DNA from: Paenibacillus silvestris
GTDB taxonomy: Bacteria > Bacillota > Bacilli > Paenibacillales > NBRC-103111
DNA: 60,779 bases
Direction: 5' to 3'
Assembly (NCBI RefSeq): GCF_009882985.1
Contig: NZ_WTUZ01000011.1
Span: 364 to 61,142 of the forward strand
Positions 45,507 through 54,022 of this stretch are shown in pieces (position 1 is the first letter of the stretch; every line of letters begins with the position of its first letter). The notes below the pieces were generated by a model. It was given only the letters and a program-made list of their open reading frames with translations, had not been told where the DNA came from and searched no databases. The translations under genes were made by a program, and so were the position numbers.

Positions 45507-46550
45507 ATGGCATACAATCGGACGCATGATTGGCTAACGCGACTGCCTAAAGTTGATCTTCACTTGCACTTGGATGGGAGTGTGAAGCCGGAAACGATTC
45601 TGGAGCTTGCCCTAGATCAAGGCATTGATCTTCCCGTGTACAATAAAGAGGGATTGATTCCGCATATGCGTGTAGGCGAGGAATGTGGCAGTCTTATCGA
45701 ATACTTAAGTAAATTTGATTTTACGACTCGCTTTATGCAATCGGGCGAAGCTTTGGAGCGGATTGCCTACGAGGTTGCTCAGCAATCGGCAGAGCATAAC
45801 TGCAAATACGTGGAGGTGCGTTTTGCACCGCAGCTGCATCGGAATAACGGATTGACCGTGGAAGAAACGATTCATTATGTCGTAGAAGGGATGAAGCGCG
45901 GACAGCGGGATTTTGGCGTGAGAGCTGGCGTTATTGCGATCTGTATGAGAAATCATTCGTGCGAAAGCAACTTGGAAGTGATTCGTGCGGCTGCAGCGTT
46001 TGTCGGTAAAGGCGTAGTCGCCGTCGACCTAGCAGGTGATGAGGCGTCCTATCCGCCGGAATGGTTCCGGGAGGTTTTTGCGGAGTCGGGTCGACTCGGC
46101 ATCCCTGTCACCATACATGCCGGAGAAGCGGCAGGCGCGATGAATGTGTATGAAGCCGTAACGAATCTCGGTGCGGTGCGCATCGGGCACGGTGTCAGGC
46201 TGAAAGAGAACAGCGACATTCTCGAAATGGTCAAAGACCGCCGCATCCCCCTTGAAATGTGCCCGATCAGCAACATCCAAACGAAGGCCGTTGCCAGCTG
46301 GGATGCCTATCCGATCCGCGAATACTTGGAGCGGGGCCTCCTCGTCACGATAAATACGGATAATCCGAGCGTCTCGGGTACGGATATTACGAATGAGTAC
46401 CGCGTGCTGTCAGACCGTTTTGGTTTTACGGAGCCTGAACTTGTTAGGCTTGTGATGAATGGGGTGGAAGCCGCATTTATGGAGGAAAGCGATAAGTTGT
46501 TGCTGCGGCTGGAGATGGAAGCTGAAATCAAAGACATGGGTATCCAATGA
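45507..46550 (+). CDS. add: Adenosine deaminase
   Basis: 347 residues. All zinc and catalytic motifs are present: KVDLHLHLDGS, THAGEA-type segment VTIHAGEAAG, RIGHGVR, EMCPISN and TINTDNPSVSGT. It converts adenosine (and deoxyadenosine) to inosine in purine salvage. GGAAGATG is a workable start with GGAATGATGGAAG upstream. Followed by a terminator. Confidence 0.93.
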   Translation: MAYNRTHDWLTRLPKVDLHLHLDGSVKPETILELALDQGIDLPVYNKEGLIPHMRVGEECGSLIEYLSKFDFTTRFMQSGEALERIAYEVAQQSAEHNCKYVEVRFAPQLHRNNGLTVEETIHYVVEGMKRGQRDFGVRAGVIAICMRNHSCESNLEVIRAAAAFVGKGVVAVDLAGDEASYPPEWFREVFAESGRLGIPVTIHAGEAAGAMNVYEAVTNLGAVRIGHGVRLKENSDILEMVKDRRIPLEMCPISNIQTKAVASWDAYPIREYLERGLLVTINTDNPSVSGTDITNEYRVLSDRFGFTEPELVRLVMNGVEAAFMEESDKLLLRLEMEAEIKDMGIQ

Positions 46551-46577
46551 GTAATGATAAGTACTTCAATCCATCAT

Positions 46578-46605
46578 GAGGGGACTCCGAAAGGGGTCCT
46601 CTTTG
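46578..46605 (+). terminator. Terminator after adenosine deaminase
   Basis: GAGGGGACTCC pairs with GGGGTCCTC around a GAAA tetraloop, followed by TTTGTTT. Confidence 0.8.
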
Positions 46606-46973
46606 TTTAGTTTTCATGCGAGCCGGCCTTTTTGAAAGTCTCGTTACCTGTTCCCGACGCTTAGGCTCCCGAGACGTTCTTTTTGGCTTTCTCGGGCCAA
46701 AATGGATTGGCGAAACAATCGAACGAAGTCGAGAACCAGTTTTATATGGGATGCACTCTGAGGAATTATTGATTTCAATGCTTCACCCCAACGTAAGCGC
46801 AAAAACAGACATAAGACCGCGAGCAGTTAACTAAAAAGTTTTTTGGATCGACAAATCCTATTTCTTGAATTATTATGAATATAATATAAAATTTAGTATT
46901 AAAGTCCAATTTCTAGGCGTTTAGAAATTAGGGTGATGACCGATAAAAATAGAGGAAGTATTGGAATAACAAA
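46606..46973. other. Non-coding stretch before the secreted coiled-coil gene
   Basis: 368 bases. It includes an inverted repeat (CCCGAGA near 46669 and TCTCGGG near 46697) and, nearer the next gene, an AT-rich segment with TATAAT at 46880-46885. A 72-codon ORF from 46616 has no ribosome-binding site and a poor composition; I do not call it. Confidence 0.45.
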
Positions 46974-47471
46974 ATGAAAAAAAAGTTAACTGTTATCGCG
47001 ATCACTGCTGGTATTCTCGGAAGCAGCCTTATAACCGCAGGAGTAGCTTTCGGGGATGTGGACCACATGAAAAATCTGAATGATTTAAAGTCAGCATTTG
47101 AATCAAAGAAAAAACAATTACACGAGATGCCGAATCAAACGCCAGAAGAGATTGAAGCAACCGTTAACGCTGGCAAAGATCTCAAAAATTTAGGTAAAGA
47201 AGTAGCAAAGGAAAAGAAAGTTACTGATCCCGATGGTGAGGATGAATTCGCGAATGAGCTTAGAAGTTACATAGCTAGTATGAAAGATTCGGTAGGTCAG
47301 CTAAAATACATGGCCGAAGAGACAAAAGATAGTCAGTATTTGAAGAAAGCTGAAGAGCTTGAGAAAAAAATTACTAAATATGAAAAAGAACAACAAGCTT
47401 ATCTAAGCAAAAGTAAATCAGCAAAAACAGTGAAAGAATTACGTAAAGAGTTGGACCTTCCAGCAAACTAA
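46974..47471 (+). CDS. Secreted coiled-coil protein of unknown function
   Basis: 165 residues. A signal peptide (~1-28, AGVAFGD) leads into a Lys/Glu-rich, almost wholly helical protein with heptad-like spacing at ~95-150 (LEKKITKYEKEQQAYLSK). No Cys, no recognisable family. Only a weak GAGGAAG site about 14 bases before the ATG. The start is supported by a normal signal peptide. Probably exported or surface-attached. Its own terminator follows, so it is a single-gene unit between add and the copper island. Confidence 0.7.
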   Translation: MKKKLTVIAITAGILGSSLITAGVAFGDVDHMKNLNDLKSAFESKKKQLHEMPNQTPEEIEATVNAGKDLKNLGKEVAKEKKVTDPDGEDEFANELRSYIASMKDSVGQLKYMAEETKDSQYLKKAEELEKKITKYEKEQQAYLSKSKSAKTVKELRKELDLPAN

Positions 47472-47483
47472 ATAAACTTTTAA

Positions 47484-47522
47484 ACAAAACACTCGTTCTA
47501 ACAAAGGACAAGTGTTTTGTTC
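47484..47522 (+). terminator. Terminator of the coiled-coil gene
   Basis: ACAAAACACT pairs exactly with AGTGTTTTGT across a 17-base loop, followed by T's. Confidence 0.8.
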
Positions 47523-47550
47523 TATCCAGACATATAATATTCATTACTTC

Positions 47551-47578
47551 TTGACAATATAGGGTAGGGGGGTATACT
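47551..47578 (+). promoter_or_regulatory. CsoR-type promoter/operator of copA
   Basis: TTGACA (47551-47556), 16-bp spacer, TATACT (47573-47578). The spacer is ATATAGGGTAGGGGGG-type, a G-rich CsoR operator. It shares TTGACAATATA, GGG and GGGGGTAT with the csoR promoter at 49886-49913. Confidence 0.8.
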
Positions 47579-47621
47579 ATACAAATATAAACAAATACGA
47601 ATCACTGTGAGGTGAAATCAT

Positions 47622-49865
47622 ATGATTACCGAATCTGCAGGACAGCAGCAGCCAGCTATCCGATCAACATCAACGGTTGATTTCGATATTACAGGAATGA
47701 CCTGTGCCGCATGCGCAACCAGAATTGAAAAAGGGCTGAACAAAATGCCCGGCGTAGCACAAGCATCCGTCAACCTGGCAATGGAAACTGCACGCATCGT
47801 CTATCAATCCTCAGAGGTAACACCGGAAGAGATGCAAGCGCGAGTAGCCAAGCTGGGATACGAAGCAGCGCGCAAAAGAGAACAGGCCGAAACCAGCGAG
47901 TATCGTGCGAAAGAGATACAGAAGCATAAGCGCAAGCTGTGGATTTCAGCCATACTTTCCGTCCCATTGTTATGGGCGATGGTTGGCCATTTCTCCTTCA
48001 CCTCGTGGATTTGGGTGCCGGAGCTTTTCATGAATCCATGGATGCAGCTGGCTCTCGCAACACCAGTCCAGTTTCTCATTGGGCGCCAATTCTACATTGG
48101 AGCTTACAAAGCGCTCACGAATAAAAGCGCCAATATGGATGTGCTCATCTCGCTGGGAACATCAGCCGCGTACTTCTACAGCTTGTACCTGACGTTCCAG
48201 TGGGCTGGGCTAAGCGAGCATCACCATGCACCTGAGCTGTACTATGAAACCAGCGCCATCCTCATCACACTTGTCATTCTTGGAAAATGGTTCGAAGTTC
48301 TGGCCAAAGGGCGCACCTCGGAAGCCATTAAATCGCTTATGGGCCTTCAGGCCAAGAGCGCCCTGGTTATCCGTAATGGGCAAGAAATCAGCATTCCGCT
48401 GGAAGAAGTAACGCCAGGTGACGTCGCCATTGTGAAACCGGGTGAGAAGATTCCGGTAGACGGTACGGTTTTACAAGGACATTCCTCGGTGGATGAGTCC
48501 ATGCTGACGGGTGAAAGCTTGCCGATTGAGAAACGCGAAGGCGATAAAGTGATCGGAGCTACGCTGAATAAGAATGGCGTACTTCGCATACAGGCCACTA
48601 AGGTTGGCCGTGACACGGTGCTGTCGCAAATCATCAAAGTTGTTGAAGAGGCGCAGGGGTCCAAGGCACCGATTCAGCGTGTGGCGGACGTCATTTCGGG
48701 TATTTTTGTCCCGATTGTCGTAGGGATTGCCCTTATCGCCTTTTTCCTGTGGTACTTCTGGTTTGACCCAGCTAACTTCGCTGGCGCACTCGAAAAAACG
48801 ATCGCGATCCTCGTCATCGCTTGCCCTTGCGCATTGGGCTTGGCAACGCCAACCTCGATTATGGCGGGATCCGGACGCGCAGCGGAATTAGGCATTTTGT
48901 TCAAAGGTGGCGAACATTTGGAAGCAGCCCATCACCTAGACGTTGTAGTTTTGGATAAGACGGGCACAGTAACGAAAGGGAAACCACAGCTTACAGATAT
49001 TCAAACGCATATGGATCAAATATCTTTCCTACGCTTTATCGGAGCAGCAGAGCGCAGCTCGGAACATCCGCTAGCCGAAGCGATCGTTCAAGGAATATTA
49101 CCGTCGATTCCATCTTTGCCAGAAGCTACGGACTTTAAAGCCATCCCTGGCTTTGGGCTGGAAGCTCAAGTGGAAGGCAGTCAGGTCGTCATCGGAACAC
49201 GAAGATTACTAACGGATAAGGGGATCGATATCGCCGAAGCGTTAACGGAGATGGAACGCTTAGAGAACGATGGCAAAACCGTTATGCTGGCAGCCATTGA
49301 CGGCAAGTACGCTGGATTTGTTGCCGTGGCGGATACGATCAAGGAAACGTCGCAGGAAGCGGTATCCCGCTTAGAAGCAATGGGGATTCAGGTCATCATG
49401 ATCACCGGCGATAATGCGCGTACGGCAAAAGCTATTGCCCAGCAAGCTGGCATCAAGCAGGTGTTGGCCGAGATTTTGCCAGAAGGCAAAGCGGCGGAAG
49501 TGAAAAGATTGCAAGCGGAGGGGTTCCGCGTCGCAATGGTTGGCGACGGCATTAACGATGCGCCAGCCCTTGCAATGGCAGATATCGGCATGGCCATGGG
49601 AACAGGAAGTGACGTAGCCATGGAAGCGGCGGATGTAACGTTAATGCGCGGGGATTTGACCTCCATTGCAGATGCCATTGAAATGAGCAGACGGACGATG
49701 CGCAATATTAAGCAAAATCTGTTCTGGGCCCTCGGTTACAACACGATTGGCATTCCAATCGCTGCTTTAGGCTTATTGGAGCCTTGGGTAGCAGGAGCCG
49801 CTATGGCGTTAAGCTCTGTTTCTGTTGTGCTGAATGCTCTTCGGCTGCAAAGGGTTAAACTTTAA
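47622..49865 (+). CDS. copA: Copper-exporting P1B-type ATPase CopA
   Basis: 747 residues. One N-terminal heavy-metal domain (GMTCAAC, C28/C31), membrane helices, the transport motif [11 protein letters not shown], the phosphorylation motif DKTGTVTKG and ATP-binding [10 protein letters not shown]. It pumps Cu(I) out of the cytoplasm. The promoter carries a CsoR-type operator, and csoR and copZ follow. Only one metal domain is present, fewer than in the Bacillus subtilis protein (two). Confidence 0.95.
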   Translation: MITESAGQQQPAIRSTSTVDFDITGMTCAACATRIEKGLNKMPGVAQASVNLAMETARIVYQSSEVTPEEMQARVAKLGYEAARKREQAETSEYRAKEIQKHKRKLWISAILSVPLLWAMVGHFSFTSWIWVPELFMNPWMQLALATPVQFLIGRQFYIGAYKALTNKSANMDVLISLGTSAAYFYSLYLTFQWAGLSEHHHAPELYYETSAILITLVILGKWFEVLAKGRTSEAIKSLMGLQAKSALVIRNGQEISIPLEEVTPGDVAIVKPGEKIPVDGTVLQGHSSVDESMLTGESLPIEKREGDKVIGATLNKNGVLRIQATKVGRDTVLSQIIKVVEEAQGSKAPIQRVADVISGIFVPIVVGIALIAFFLWYFWFDPANFAGALEKTIAILVIACPCALGLATPTSIMAGSGRAAELGILFKGGEHLEAAHHLDVVVLDKTGTVTKGKPQLTDIQTHMDQISFLRFIGAAERSSEHPLAEAIVQGILPSIPSLPEATDFKAIPGFGLEAQVEGSQVVIGTRRLLTDKGIDIAEALTEMERLENDGKTVMLAAIDGKYAGFVAVADTIKETSQEAVSRLEAMGIQVIMITGDNARTAKAIAQQAGIKQVLAEILPEGKAAEVKRLQAEGFRVAMVGDGINDAPALAMADIGMAMGTGSDVAMEAADVTLMRGDLTSIADAIEMSRRTMRNIKQNLFWALGYNTIGIPIAALGLLEPWVAGAAMALSSVSVVLNALRLQRVKL

Positions 49866-49885
49866 GAGAGGAGCATGCCAGAGGA

Positions 49886-49913
49886 TTGACAATATACGGG
49901 ATGGGGGTATGAT
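49886..49913 (+). promoter_or_regulatory. CsoR-type promoter/operator of csoR-copZ
   Basis: TTGACA (49886-49891), 16-bp spacer, TATGAT (49908-49913), with a G-rich spacer similar to that of the copA promoter. csoR would thus repress itself and copA from matching operators. Confidence 0.8.
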
Positions 49914-49946
49914 AAGTAGTAAACAGCTCTCAAAGGAGATAGGCCT

Positions 49947-50276
49947 ATGAATAAGGAATTGGACACGGAAGTGGGCCACTGCGGCTCGGATGAAGAGGAG
50001 CGGAAGAGTCATCATTCCGATAAACTCAAAGCGGATTTGACGAAGCGATTGAATCGCATTGAAGGTCAAGTTCGCGGGGTCAAAGGTTTGATCGAGAAAG
50101 ATACGTATTGCGATGATGTTTTGCATCAAATTGCCGCGATTCAATCGGCGCTTAATGGGGTTGGCAAGCTGCTGCTAGCAGGTCACCTCAAAAGCTGTGT
50201 CGTCGAACGCATTCAAGAAGGCGACATGGATGTCGTTGATGAACTGCTCAAAACAATGAATACCCTGATGAAATAA
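49947..50276 (+). CDS. csoR: Copper-sensing repressor CsoR
   Basis: 109 residues, all-helical. The C-H-C copper site is visible as C55 (TYCDDVL), H80 (AGHLKSC) and C84. An N-terminal extension has several His/Cys (GHCGSDEE, SHHS). Cu(I) binding should release it from the operators at copA and its own promoter. AAGGAG lies before the ATG. Confidence 0.93.
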   Translation: MNKELDTEVGHCGSDEEERKSHHSDKLKADLTKRLNRIEGQVRGVKGLIEKDTYCDDVLHQIAAIQSALNGVGKLLLAGHLKSCVVERIQEGDMDVVDELLKTMNTLMK

Positions 50277-50316
50277 TGAAAAATTAGAAATTAAATTTAA
50301 TGAAGGAGTGATTGTA

Positions 50317-50520
50317 ATGTCCAACGTTATTTTAAAAGTAGAAGGTATGTCTTGTAACCACTGTGTGAACGCTGTTGAGAAAGCCATGAAAGAGCTTGGT
50401 GCTGAAGGCAAAGTCAATTTAGCCGGTAAATTAGTAGAAGTGGAGTACGATGAAAACAAGCTGAGTGTGGAAGCGATCAAAGAAGCAATCGAAGAGCAAG
50501 GCTATGATGTGGTGCAATGA
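50317..50520 (+). CDS. copZ: Copper chaperone CopZ
   Basis: 67 residues, heavy-metal-associated fold with the copper loop GMSCNHC. It carries Cu(I) to CopA. I chose ATG 50317 (MSNVILKV) with GAAGGAG upstream. It overlaps the next gene by four bases (ATGA), so the lipoprotein is translated from the same messenger. Confidence 0.93.
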   Translation: MSNVILKVEGMSCNHCVNAVEKAMKELGAEGKVNLAGKLVEVEYDENKLSVEAIKEAIEEQGYDVVQ

Positions 50521-51320
50521 GAATAACGATTCTTATCGTATTGTCATTGGCACTTACTCTGAGCGGGTGCGGGAAGGCGCAGACGACGAATCATCCGGTA
50601 CAACACAGTAACGGTCATGAAGCGGGGAGTTCAGCGGAGGAAATTCAGGCGATATTTCAAGCACCGCAAGCGAAGGCCAAGGAAGAGACAACGGTGACGA
50701 TTCAGATTCAGGATAGTAGCGGTAAGCCGATCAATGATTTTGACCTGAATCATGAGAAAAAGATGCATCTCATCGCGGTGAGCAAGGATCTTTCTTATTA
50801 CAAGCATCTGCATCCGGAGTATAAAGGAAAAGGTCTGTTTACGGTATCGGCGCAGTTCCCATCGGGCGGTGATTACCGGCTTTTTGCAGATTTTCTGCCT
50901 AGCGGGAAAGAGAAGACGGTCAAAAGCTACACCTTGACTGTACAAGGGGACCCAGCGTCACCAGTGGCTATTGAACCGGAGAACGCATGGACTAAGACCG
51001 TAGATGGCAATGAAGTTACTTTAGAAATCGATCATCTTATGGCAGGGATGGAGCTTAATCTAACTTACACTTTTCAAGATGCAGCTTCCAAAACACCTAT
51101 TAAGGATTTGCAGCCATATTTAGGTGCTGTTGGGCATGTTGTTATCCTGGACGCGAATGCGGATCAATACCTGCATGTCCATCCGACGGACGAGAAATCA
51201 TCAGGGCCTGAAGCCAAGTTCATGACGACGTTTCCCAAGAGCGGAGTTTACAAAATCTGGGGAGAATTTCAGCGTAACGGCAAAGTGTTTACGGTCCCTT
51301 TTGTTGTGAAAGTCCCTTAA
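50517..51320 (+). CDS. His-rich duplicated lipoprotein linked to copper genes
   Basis: 267 residues. Lipobox LTLSGC (C18) and a His-containing linker (NHPVQHSNGH) put it on the outer face of the membrane. Two tandem related domains (~58-142 and ~168-267) each show H(L/V), a Y(K/L)HLHP-type cluster (H84/H97/H99; H207/H220/H222), then F-x-FP-x-G-x-Y and a C-terminal F. The beta-rich fold and the operon position after copZ suggest extracytoplasmic copper binding. I cannot name a characterised family with confidence; some members may be filed as FixH- or YtkA-like. Confidence 0.7.
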   Translation: MRITILIVLSLALTLSGCGKAQTTNHPVQHSNGHEAGSSAEEIQAIFQAPQAKAKEETTVTIQIQDSSGKPINDFDLNHEKKMHLIAVSKDLSYYKHLHPEYKGKGLFTVSAQFPSGGDYRLFADFLPSGKEKTVKSYTLTVQGDPASPVAIEPENAWTKTVDGNEVTLEIDHLMAGMELNLTYTFQDAASKTPIKDLQPYLGAVGHVVILDANADQYLHVHPTDEKSSGPEAKFMTTFPKSGVYKIWGEFQRNGKVFTVPFVVKVP

Positions 51321-51356
51321 TCTACACCCTATCTATATAAAAAGGAGCCGGTTACC

Positions 51357-52109
51357 ATGCCTGCCTATATTATCACAGGGGGCTCCAAAGGCCTCGGAGC
51401 TGAGCTTGCGAGGCAGCTTCTGCACCAAGGCGCCGCAGTCCACTGCGTGTCGCGCGGCGAAAGTCCAAGCCTCCGCCAAGAGGCGTCAAGCATGAAAGGT
51501 GACTACACCTTTCATGCTTACGACTTGGCGCAAACAGACGGCCTGGATTCGCTGATGGAGCGAATCCTCGGCCAGGTTGATCGAGCGGATGCCATCACGC
51601 TCATCAACAACGCGGGCCAGCTCGAACCGATGACGTTCATCGGCCGAGCTGACCAAGAGGACCTGCAGCGAAGCCTGCAGGTCAATCTCGTCGCGCCCAC
51701 GCTGCTGACGAACAGCTTCATTCGGCAGACGCAGGCGCTGCCGATAACGAAGCGGGTCGTTCACATCTCCTCGGGCGCGGGGAAGAAGCCGTATCCCGGC
51801 TGGGGGGCGTATTGCACCGCCAAGGCCGGGCTCGATATGCTGACGCAATGTATTGGCGTCGAGCAGCTGGAACAGCCCTACCCGGTGGAGGTGTTCTCCG
51901 TTGCACCGGGGGTCGTGGATACGGATATGCAGCGGTCGATTCGCGCTGCATCCGAAGCGGACTTCCCGCAACTAAACCGGTTCGTGAAGCTGCATACGGA
52001 CGGCGAGCTGCAGTCGCCTGAAGCTACAGCGGCGCAGCTTCTGGAGCTGCTGCAGCGAGATGCTTTCACGCAGGGCGAGATCGCCGATCTGCGCACCAAA
52101 AGGAGTTAA
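51357..52109 (+). CDS. Short-chain dehydrogenase, benzil-reductase-like
   Basis: 250 residues, Rossmann TGGSKGLG, NNAG motif and YCTAK active site. It resembles the YueD/benzil reductase and sepiapterin reductase group, NADPH-dependent carbonyl reductases. AAAGGAGCC lies before the ATG. GC content rises to about 60% here, above its neighbours. Its stop codon lies within the following terminator. Confidence 0.85.
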   Translation: MPAYIITGGSKGLGAELARQLLHQGAAVHCVSRGESPSLRQEASSMKGDYTFHAYDLAQTDGLDSLMERILGQVDRADAITLINNAGQLEPMTFIGRADQEDLQRSLQVNLVAPTLLTNSFIRQTQALPITKRVVHISSGAGKKPYPGWGAYCTAKAGLDMLTQCIGVEQLEQPYPVEVFSVAPGVVDTDMQRSIRAASEADFPQLNRFVKLHTDGELQSPEATAAQLLELLQRDAFTQGEIADLRTKRS

Positions 52110-52137
52110 GCGGCTAACAAGCGCTTAACTCCTTTTC
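52098..52137. terminator. Bidirectional terminator, SDR and mscL
   Basis: AAAAGGAGTTAAGCG pairs with CGCTTAACTCCTTTT around a short loop. The left arm contains the last codons and stop of the SDR gene. Confidence 0.9.
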
Positions 52138-52169
52138 TCATGTTCCTATGTATCGCGCAGCGCGAAAGC

Positions 52170-52637
52170 CTACTGAATACTTCCTGACACGGATGGCCCG
52201 GATGACAGCTCAGATGTACAGTATTTGCAGCGAGTTGCTTGCGCTGGAATATCTGACAAGCAATGCGGGCAAGATTTTGTCGCAGGAGCTTTCTCTTTCG
52301 GCTCTTCTTTCTTGCGGAACTTGGACAATTGCTTAACAACAATAAAAATGACGGCGGCAACAATTAAAAAGTCTAAGAAAGTAGAAATAAAGGCCCCATA
52401 CTTCAGAACTGGCGCTTTATCTTCGACAGATAGAGCAAGGCTATCGTAATGTTTGCCATTCAAGGATATGAAAAGTTCATTAAAGTTCACTCTGCCCAGC
52501 AGCAGCCCGATAGGCGGCATGATCACATCGTTGACGATAGATGTAATGACTTTTCCGAAAGCTCCCCCGATAATAACACCCACCGCTAGATCGACCATAT
52601 TCCCTTTAAAAGCAAAGTCTTTAAATTCCTTCAGCAT
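52170..52637 (-). CDS. mscL: Large-conductance mechanosensitive channel with zinc-ribbon tail
   Basis: 155 residues from ATG 52637, which has GGAGG upstream; the longer frame to 52697 is not needed. The usual MscL body ([29 protein letters not shown], two helices) ends near residue 108. A C-terminal extension holds two Cys pairs (C123/C126, C137/C140: CPHC and CKYC), a zinc-ribbon-like module. The channel opens under turgor to release solutes. The role of the ribbon is unknown. Confidence 0.92.
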   Translation of the reverse strand: MLKEFKDFAFKGNMVDLAVGVIIGGAFGKVITSIVNDVIMPPIGLLLGRVNFNELFISLNGKHYDSLALSVEDKAPVLKYGAFISTFLDFLIVAAVIFIVVKQLSKFRKKEEPKEKAPATKSCPHCLSDIPAQATRCKYCTSELSSGPSVSGSIQ

Positions 52638-52721
52638 AGCGAACCTCCAACAAACGGCATTTTTTGCATTGTAGCATATTTTGTCGCTGTCGAACAATGA
52701 GTTGGATGCTCGCGAAGCTGT

Positions 52722-53870
52722 TTAATCCTTTTGAGCAGATAAGAGTTGCTCTTCTTTGGATTCCTTCAGCACCTCACGCAAGGCACTGATCAAGGCTTGA
52801 TGATCGTCCGGGGTCCCTATCGAAATCCTCACATGATCGGGCAAATTCCACGCGCCTGCATACCGCAGGATAACGCCTTTTTGCATCAATTGATCATAGA
52901 TGGATTTCGCATCTGGACCAAGCTCTACAAGCACGAAATTACTCATGCTGCGCGTGAATTTGAATCCTAGCTCTTGCAAACTTTCATAAAGTCGCTCTCT
53001 GCCGAGCGTATTGATTTCCCGTGTTGCTTCGAGATGCGCATCGTCCTGAATGGCAGCGGCGGCGCCGATTTGCGCTAAGGCGTTTACGTTAAAAGGTTCT
53101 TTGACCTGACGAATATGGTGTAAAATGCTTGCGGAAGCAATGCCATAACCAACACGAATGCCAGCCAAACCATACACTTTGGAGAAGGTTTGTGTGACGA
53201 TGATCGGATATCCTTGGCGCACCAGCTCAAGCCCGTCGGAATAATCATCCGCGGTTACGAAGTGACTGTAAGCCCCATCGAAAATAACAAGCACATGAGA
53301 AGGGAGCTTATCCATTAGCTCATGCAAGTCCTGCTTTTTCATATAAGTGCCTGTAGGATTATTTGGCGAGCAAATATAAAGCAGCTTCGTCTTCTCGGTT
53401 ACAGCGGCCAGAAGATCCGTCACTTCATAACGGTAGTCTTCACAGAGTGGCACTTGTACGACTGAGACCCCCATTAGATTAGCGCCAAATTCATATTCAC
53501 TGAAAGTCGGAGAGGGCACGATAACCTCGTCTCCTTCCTCTAGGAACGTTTCAGATAGGAGGGTAATGAGCTCATCGGCTCCATTCGTGACAAGGACTTG
53601 ATCTGGCTTAACCTCGAGCTTACTGGCAATAGCGCTGCAGAGATCAATCGTGTCAGCGTCAGGATAGCGATGAATATCTGTCAGATAGGACTGAATGGCT
53701 TGAATAGCTAATGGAGACGGGCCAATGGGGTTCTCGTTGGAAGCGAGTTTGGTCACTTTGTCGATGCCTAATTCGCGCTGTACTTCCCAAATCGGCTTGC
53801 CAGGCGTATAGGGCTTCATGCGAGATAGGACGCCGCGTGGGCGTATATGATCCGTTGTGCGATTGCTCAT
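52722..53870 (-). CDS. hisC: Histidinol-phosphate aminotransferase family enzyme
   Basis: About 382 residues from ATG 53870 with AAGGAG upstream. PLP fold type I: KLASNENPIGPSP, CSPNNPTGT, and the PLP-lysine segment TFSKVYGLAGIRVGYG. HisC/aspartate-aminotransferase-like enzymes of this type also handle aromatic amino acids. It is not part of a his operon here, so it may be a paralogue. Confidence 0.85.
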   Translation of the reverse strand: MSNRTTDHIRPRGVLSRMKPYTPGKPIWEVQRELGIDKVTKLASNENPIGPSPLAIQAIQSYLTDIHRYPDADTIDLCSAIASKLEVKPDQVLVTNGADELITLLSETFLEEGDEVIVPSPTFSEYEFGANLMGVSVVQVPLCEDYRYEVTDLLAAVTEKTKLLYICSPNNPTGTYMKKQDLHELMDKLPSHVLVIFDGAYSHFVTADDYSDGLELVRQGYPIIVTQTFSKVYGLAGIRVGYGIASASILHHIRQVKEPFNVNALAQIGAAAAIQDDAHLEATREINTLGRERLYESLQELGFKFTRSMSNFVLVELGPDAKSIYDQLMQKGVILRYAGAWNLPDHVRISIGTPDDHQALISALREVLKESKEEQLLSAQKD

Positions 53871-54022
53871 AAGTATCACTCCTTGAATATATATGCTTTA
53901 GTTAAATAATACATTAACTCGGTAAAGTAGTAAAGTATAAAAATTCCATATCCCAACTTTTAGGAGAGTAGTATAATACGTAGAGATGCGTAATTCGACG
54001 TTAAGGAGAGGACACTGCACGG

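Noticed and set aside
46616..46834. 72-codon ORF before the coiled-coil gene
   Set aside because: No ribosome-binding site, unlike protein composition, and it covers a possible RNA structure.
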